This document shows positions 57,901 through 64,000 of a stretch of DNA of 64,000 bases, piece after piece. The DNA lies in assembly GCA_037157565.1 (NCBI GenBank), contig JAZHRO010000003.1, positions 39,507,001 to 39,571,000 of the forward strand, read 5' to 3'. Within the stretch, counting starts at the first letter, position 1. Every line of letters starts with the position of its first letter. The notes under the pieces are model-generated. The model was not told the DNA's origin and ran no database searches. It saw only the letters and a list, made by a program, of their open reading frames with translations. The translations under genes and the position numbers were made by a program. The DNA comes from Thalassia testudinum. Taxonomy: Eukaryota > Streptophyta > Magnoliopsida > Alismatales > Hydrocharitaceae.

Positions 57901-59169
57901 ATGTTTGGGAGGAGGTCACAAAACCCTGAATTGCTTGTATTGACTGATAAATCTAGAAAAAGAGCCGAATCATCCTCCTCCTCCACAAACATGGCACACA
58001 CCCCTACCTCACCACTTCGTCACAATTCCAATTCTTTCAACACCAGGCTTATCCCGAGAAACCCTGCAAGACCTTCCTTATCGAGTGTCGCGCCAAGCGA
58101 CTCGGTAAGTCATGTGGAACTGGCTTCTGCGAGCCAGTATTTCAACACGGAGGACCAAGCCTCCGTGTACTTGGACACATATGCAGACACGTCTTCTGGC
58201 ATAGAAGATGCCTGCACCCTGGGGAACAACCCATTTTCTGCCACGTATAACCCAGGGTGGCACAATCATCCCAATTTTGCATGGTCCAACAACCCGCAGC
58301 GTCGAAACCCCGCTAGTGGACCAATGCGATCGTCCGCACCCGTCATCCCAAGGGCCTAGTCTAATCCTATGGCAAATCTGCCATCAGGCCCTTGTGTGCA
58401 GAAAACCAAACACGCATCAAAACCTCTTGATAAATTGATGCGAATGATGACGGAAATGTCAAAGCGCCGTAAAGAAAACATGACCTCTCTTCAGCATTTG
58501 GCGCAGCAGAATGCTGAGATCAGTCAACTAAGCATGGCGACTCGATCTCAGGGCACTTTTCCCGCCCAACCTGTTCCAAACCCGCAAAACTTTGTACCCT
58601 GTGGTCCGCAACCACTGGTACAACCTTCTCAGGAACAGGTTCATCAAATTCTGCAAGCTCCGAGTATTCCTCCGAGATTTCAGGTTAATCCCGCTGTAGC
58701 ACCGCACTCTTATGCTGATAGTGATCACATCAAGGATGACACGTCTGACGAGGACGTGACTGTCAGTACGTGTATCGAACTAATTTGAGCCGATTCAGAC
58801 TGCTGCGAATTACCTGACGACTGCCTGACCAACACAAACTGTGACATTCCCCAATCCCTCCCTATTCCTGTACCTTCTCCTGACCAGACTTCTGACGAGG
58901 TTTTTTCCGCTTCCCATACCTTGTGGTCTGAGTCATCGCTGGGCTGCTCACCGCCGGTCCACACTGTGGAAGACCGGATTGCCCTTTCTTTCCCGCTAAA
59001 TCAGGCGGATTTGCAAATCCACACTGGGACCTTGAGCCCACATCTTACTCACCGGGGCTATTCCCTTTTGGATCCATCTATCCAAAAAGCCCCCCTTCTT
59101 GGCCAATCTAAGGGCCAACTTCCTCTTCCTGATCTGTTTTCTGATCCGCCTGGGACACTCTCGTCCTAG
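57901..59169 (+). pseudogene. Gag-derived reading frame of element F with two in-frame stops, gag core missing
   Basis: A single frame of 422 codons starts MFGRRSQ (matching B's gag start) and is interrupted only by TAG at 58357 and TGA at 58786. The middle contains NPFSATYNPGWHNHPNFAW (about 58227-58283), and after the first stop LSMATRSQGTFPAQPVPNP, both from the Athila gag tail. The conserved core (KDKAxHWY through GGNFLN) is absent, replaced by about 40 residues. The acidic/Ser-rich C-terminus (58790-59169) is unlike the protease linker of B or E. There are no frameshifts, in keeping with youth. It may encode shortened gag-like products; function unknown. Confidence 0.7.
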
Positions 59170-60502
59170 AAAACTCCAAATCTCTCACCATCCACCATTA
59201 CTTTTCACACCTCTATCGCGATTACTTCGCTTTTCTCTTCACCACCCACCATCCACCCACCCTTCCACCCTGATTTATACCCTGAACCTCAGCTCCTGTT
59301 ACCCGATCTATCGTCCGTTCTCTGCCTTTCCCTGCATGCATATGAGGACATAGCATTGTTTGGCATGGGGGGGTGGATAGGCATCCATAGGATCCGGGTA
59401 TTTTATGGTATCAGACAATTACCACCTATTTATAAATATGCAAGAAAAAGAAAAAAGAAGAAAAAAAATATATATATATATAATAATAATAATAAATGGT
59501 GTTTAGTAATGATTTGAAAGCTGAAACAAAAAGGCAACAAGTGTTTATGGATATTCAACCTCTGTTTTGAAGACTTTCCAGGCCACAAAAGCTTGATTCG
59601 CTCAGGCTCAGCTTAATTCACTTAAAGCATTGACAAAATAGATCAAGATCTCTCCTAACTAAGGATGTATTCTTGTACCTGAGAAACAAGTAGAAGATCC
59701 ATTGGTTTACTTTTACTTGAGAGCTTAAGTAAACGTGGTTCACACTACACATATCAGGAAAGGCCAGGTGAACATAAGATCCAACCCTAGTGTTCATTTG
59801 GGAAGGTGGAGTCCTTACCTGTGCACGCAGGTAGACTTTTTATCCCAGGCTTTAGTCTTGTGTTTAGGAGCGACTCTTTCCACCGAAAAGAAACTCTCCC
59901 ACCAAAAAGAAAAAAAAGTGTGCTCTTTCAAAATGTGTTGTAAGAGATATACTGACACGTGTTTCAAAAAAAAAGAAAAAAATAAAAAAAAAACAAAAAA
60001 AAAAGAAAGAGAAAAAAAGAGTTGTCAAAAAAAAAAAAGATGTTGCAAAGGAGTCAGTATATCTCATAAATGTCTGTATACTTTGTTTTTCGGTGAGCCA
60101 CAAAAAAAAAAAAAAATCATCAAAAAATGGGAGTTGAGTTTACCGTCATCATCTTAAGGGTCAATTCGAAGACATGAGCTGAAACTGGGACCAACCTGTA
60201 CTTAAAAATTCGTGAAACCCTGGGATTGAGTCTTAATGTTCATCTGGTCAGTCTTGATCCTTCACTATGCACAAACCATAACCTCTTGAGCTCTTGAGTA
60301 CGGCAAAAACCTCCTGGGTCCTGGAAATCCTACTTAAGGTTTAAATATCAAGAGTCCTGGTTAGTTGAGAGATGATCTATGTCATGTGAGACTTAAAGTA
60401 CTGGTAGTCTTCTTTACATTTGGTTCTCACAATATTCGATAGTAAACACACCTGTATCACCTCAGAAGAAAATCTTCAGCTTAAGATCATTTCTAAATAC
60501 TA
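59170..60502 (+). other. 3' non-coding region of element F
   Basis: No supported gene. It holds A-rich runs (59880-60120) and a 13-base inverted repeat, GAGATATACTGAC at 59944-59956 and its complement at 60053-60065, with an A-rich loop of about 96 bases. Frames in the A-rich run are Lys-rich artefacts. Confidence 0.65.
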
Positions 60503-60541
60503 TTTTGCTAGGGACTAGCAAAAGATAGGCATGGGGGTATA
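60503..60541 (+). other. Polypurine tract and hairpin of element F
   Basis: The perfect hairpin TTTTGCTAG / CTAGCAAAA (loop GGA) at 60503-60523 is followed by AGGCATGGGGGTATA directly before the LTR start at 60542. Confidence 0.88.
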
Positions 60542-61791
60542 TGTTTGCACCTCAAAACACGCCTGTAATAACACCTTCTTGTGCTATTTTCTAGCATTAA
60601 CATTGCATAATAGGATCCTGTAATCGCATTTGTAAAAACACTTGCATGCATGCATTTAATCAAGAGAGGAAGCGGAGTGAAACAATCGCCTGCATAGTTA
60701 CATTTTTCTTCAAGTGCCTCCTTGCAAAATCACCCTCTTTTTATTTTTCCTCTTGATTTCTTCTTTTCTCTCCTTCCCGCGGCTGCACTCTTCCCGCAGC
60801 TGCATGCAGCAGCCACGCAGCACTTCTTCCCGTCACTTCTCCCTGCCAACGCCGCTCCCTATAGCTGCAACTCGCACACCCTCTCCCTGCTGCAGCCGGC
60901 ACGCCACTCTCTCCTCCTCTATAAGTAGCTGCAGCTTCATCCTCGCAAGGGGAGCTGCTGCAAAGACCCCACAGCCACCACCTTCCTCTCCACCGTTCTC
61001 CCCTCCCATATGCCGGCCCTCCGTCGAGGAGGCACCCGGCGAGCAGGAGAACCCACTGTGGTGCACACCACCACAGTGGGAGCACCACCGCCCAGCTCTC
61101 CAACGAGCCGGTGGGCGTGGTGTTTTCTTTTCTCTTCGTTTTCGTCTCCATGCCATTGCTGCCGCTTCAAGCTTCGAAGCTTGAAGCAGCAGCAGCAGCT
61201 GCTAAACCGCGGCGACAGCAGCAGCAGCAGCACCCCCCGCCTCCTCCGCGACCTTCCCCACAGGCGCGCAACCCTCCGCGCACGCCTGCAGGCCCGTTCC
61301 CCGCCTCCGTCTCCTCTCTGTACACCCCGCATTGCACCCGCAACCGGCCGCCGCGCGCACTGCAGCGGCCGGTTACGGCCTCGCATCGACCCCTGCCCTC
61401 CTCCGCAACCCTCCGCGACCGACTGCAGACTCCCCGCCGCCTTCTCCGAGCGCGCCATCGCCCGCTCTCTGTCCTCGCACCCAGTCTGCAGGAGACGCCT
61501 CACGTCCTCTGCGCGAAGGCGCGGTGCACCGCGACGGTCAGACGTCCGCCTTCGCCATCAGACGACGCGGCGTCAGACGTCCGCCACCTCTTGCAGACGT
61601 CTTAACTTGCGCGTCCGCGATCTCCCTCTCTCTCTGCCGATCTCTCCTGCGCGCGTCCGCTCGATCTCTCCCGCCCGCTCTCTCTCTGTCTGGTGTTCTC
61701 TCTCTCTTTTATTTAACTCACAGCAACACACACACACACATTCACCGACGCACACACACATTCACCGACACACACACACACACTTATAGTA

Positions 61792-61822
<31 letters not shown>

Positions 61823-62870
61823 TACATATATCTATATATATATACTTATATACATAGTATATCTATATAGTTATGTATACATACATATATATATAATATA
61901 CATACATATATATATAATATATGTATATATATCTGCTTATATATACATCTATATACTTATACATGTACTTATATATATATAGACATATATACTTATATAC
62001 ATATATATATATACATATCTATATACATATATATATACATATATATAGTAATATATATATATACTTATATACATATATATACACATATATATCTATATAT
62101 ATATATCTATGCATATATAACTATACATTTATATATATATATAGATATATTTACTTATATGCATACATATGTACATATATTTTCATGTTATTTATTATAC
62201 GCTGTATCGTGGGGATATCTGCACCAGTTGCTGATATTCCCTGATACACGCGTACAAAAAAAGCGTGGTCCCATACATCATCCATCCTCCATCCACACTG
62301 CACGCGGCACCTAGTCGTGTTGGTTGCGTCTCTCTAGACGTCGACTGACTCGACATAGTGCTACACTCCATCGCCACCTCCACCCCCACCCCTTTATATA
62401 TATACTACATTTATATATATACATACTATATTTACTTTCTGTCTATTTGCTTTTCTGTTAGTAAAAAGATAAAAAAAATACATAAAAAAAGAAAAGATAA
62501 TCTTTAACTTGCAGGTACCTCGTCTTGCGGGTAGCAAGACTTGTTTTGGGACTCTGTTTGGCTAAAAGCCAAGGACACAATTTTGAGGGTGTGCCTCAAG
62601 AACAAGGATTACCATAAAAAACCTAAATAAGAAAAAACACCAAAAACACAATACATGAACGGAAGAGACGTGTTTTAAGGAAAACGTAGAAACTCGACTT
62701 TAACCCCACTTCCCTGTGTTCGACCCTGGGCCTAAAAGTGACAAGATAAAATCAATTAGGCCAGGTTAAAAATTTTGTAAAGAGATGGTTAGGTCCAAAT
62801 TAGGTTAACCACTATACACATTTCAACGATAAAAATATCATATTAACAACCTATTCGGGCCGACCCATCA
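60542..62870 (+). repeat. 3' LTR of element F
   Basis: 2329 bases, nearly identical to 54205-56498. The length difference is mostly in the TA microsatellite and a CAG-type run (61185-61235). It ends ...GACCCATCA before CCCCG. Confidence 0.93.
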
Positions 62871-62875
62871 CCCCG
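62871..62875. repeat. Target site duplication of element F (right)
   Basis: CCCCG, identical to 54200-54204. Confidence 0.93.
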
Positions 62876-63490
62876 CAAGAAGCATCGACGTGATTTTTGA
62901 GTTGCTCAATCAACCTGTGGTAGAAGATCTGCACGAGTTGCCATTTCGGCACCTCCTATTGTGGACACCTCCGCAATAGGTCCTGGAATCTCTCCCAGGC
63001 CACATGAAACTACTCCCCTGGCTGCTAGGCAAAGGTAGTGATTGCCCAACTCAAGGCATTGGTACGTCCGACAGGGAGGAATTTCTTCAAAAAAGTTGAT
63101 TTCAACTCATTCCAAGTTGCAATTGGTCTTCCTATAGTCCTGTACCAATGAGCGGCTTTATCCTTAAGAGAGTGGGAGAAGAGCCTCATGATCATTTGCT
63201 CATCATTCACATTTCATGCCTTGGTGGTCTAGATCAAAGTGGTCTAGTCCTCCAAGTGCTGAAACGGGTCTTCGGAGCCAAGCCCATGGTAATGTTTGAT
63301 TAGGCTTAACACCTGGGGCTTGATTTCTACATCTTCGGCCAGAATCTGGATGCCGGAACATTCCTTGTAATTTGAACGATCATAAAAAATCCTTCAAGGG
63401 CTGAGCGCCCGGCATTCTCTGCATTTGTTCCAACTGCCTTTGGAAATCCTCCTGTGGATCCCAAGGTAGAGGAGGCTGTTGATCGGCCAT
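62876..63490 (-). pseudogene. Gag N-terminal part and core (element E), cut by element F
   Basis: A possible start at 63490 (MADQQPPLPW) is followed by frame shifts and stops. The core is open at 63210-63025: SHSLKDKAAHWYRTIGRPIA and STFLKKFLPVGRTNALSWA, the Athila gag core. The sequence then runs to 62876, where F is inserted; the continuation is at 54199. Gag would form the particle. Confidence 0.82.
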
Positions 63491-64000
63491 GGGATCAATT
63501 TGACCAAAATCTAATTTACACCTTCTAGAATACTCAAGTGGTCCTTCCAATCAGGGATTCAATGATCGTCTTCCTAGGATAAACTTGGAAAAGGTCGAAA
63601 GGATTGGGGATAAGGACCCTGCAGCACAACAAGACAAGCCTGTCCTTAACTGGGGTAGCCTAAGGAGCTACAGACTCCCAAAACCCACCTTAAGATTATA
63701 AATGATTTACTCTACTCGTGTTTGCTCAATCCAACCAGTTAGGAGGGACTGGGGAGAAGGTTCTTCCTTCAAATTGCGCCTCCAGTTCCTAGTGTACCCC
63801 CCAGCCATGGTTGTTTGACACTACTCCCCTAGCTAGACATCAGATTAATCAGTACAAGTAGGTTAATCAAAAACAATCTCAGACTAGGCCCTGAAGAGTA
63901 ATCAATCCTTAAGGTCAATGTCTACTCGATTTTATTAAGGCCTGAGATTGTAGTGCTTATGGAATGTGATGGGCCCTTAAATGGGTTGTGCCATTAATGA
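63491..64000 (-). other. Leader of element E with a short conserved reading frame
   Basis: The minus-strand frame from ATG at 63808 reads MAGGYTRNWRRNLKEEPSPQ and stops after 34 codons (near 63705). The homologous frame in A (about 4325-4155) keeps nearly the same residues but has lost the ATG. The rest matches A's leader (4090-4500). The window ends before E's PBS. Confidence 0.55.

Larger units (their letters stand above)
54205..62870 (+). mobile_element. Element F: non-autonomous Athila-lineage element, young, in E gag
   Basis: 5' LTR 54205-56498, PBS 56508-56525, gag-derived frame 57901-59169, A-rich region, polypurine tract, 3' LTR 60542-62870, all on plus, flanked by the exact duplication CCCCG. 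The LTRs differ by about a dozen changes in the first 640 bases by eye, fewer than in B. There is no protease, RT, RNase H or integrase and the gag core is missing, so it depended on proteins from elsewhere. Confidence 0.93.
28585..64000 (-). mobile_element. Element E: Athila-lineage retrotransposon with gag-pol, split by C and F, runs off the window
   Basis: Minus-strand order right to left is leader (63491-64000), gag N-terminus (62876-63490), [F], gag C-terminus (52778-54199), protease (52154-52777), RT (51980-52153, then [C], 34293-33150), RNase H (33230-32617), integrase (32616-31681), 3' non-coding region, polypurine tract, 3' LTR (about 28585-30184). Its 5' LTR and PBS lie beyond 64000. 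The reading frame of gag continues across the F site and that of pol across the C site when one copy of the target duplication is discounted, so these pieces are one element. Confidence 0.88.

Noticed and set aside
59735..60157. Lys-rich 140-codon frame in F
   Set aside because: Mostly poly-A/AG run; low complexity.
1..64000. tRNA or rRNA genes, CRISPR arrays, bacterial-type operons
   Set aside because: None seen. The tRNA-like matches are only the 18-base primer binding sites of the retrotransposons.

Overview
This window looks like nuclear DNA of a flowering plant, and essentially all of it is nested LTR retrotransposons. The evidence is the AT-rich sequence, plant-type Ty3/gypsy (Athila lineage) and Ty1/copia polyprotein remnants, tRNA-Asp-type and initiator-Met-type primer binding sites, and the absence of any bacterial-style gene order. 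I found no convincing host gene, rRNA, tRNA or CRISPR array. No species can be named from what is visible.

Layout. (1) 1-6971: element A, minus strand, a non-autonomous Athila relative. Its left LTR is cut by the window edge and its internal region carries an unrecognised, stop-ridden reading frame instead of gag-pol. It sits in a fragment of another LTR (6972-7801, B type), followed by a decayed A-type LTR (about 7803-8895). (2) About 8896-26299: element G, a minus-strand copia element (RNase H, RT, integrase and protease at 8896-11530; gag and 5' LTR at 24185-26299), split by element B (11640-24184). B is a plus-strand Athila with recognisable gag, protease, RT, RNase H and integrase, all broken, and a truncated 3' LTR. 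(3) 26478-28584: element D, a plus-strand 5' LTR, PBS and leader only, lying head to head with the next element. (4) About 28585-64000: element E, a minus-strand full gag-pol Athila running off the right edge and broken by two insertions. Element C (34294-51979) is in E's pol and F (54205-62870) is in E's gag. C has LTRs of about 4 kb and carries only gag, and its 5' LTR is itself interrupted by a solo LTR of the same family (44011-48078, target duplication TTGAG). F has a clean CCCCG target duplication and very similar LTRs, so it is probably the youngest.

How the parts relate. B and E encode (now broken) the whole Athila replication machinery. A, C and F keep LTRs, PBS and polypurine tract but have lost pol, so they would have needed such enzymes in trans. 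Relative order from nesting: G before B; a B-type LTR before A; E before C before the solo C LTR; E before F. Signals shared across families with unrelated LTRs include the tRNA-Asp PBS and a small perfect hairpin just upstream of the polypurine tract. The C-family LTRs additionally hold overlapping RNA-type stem-loops.
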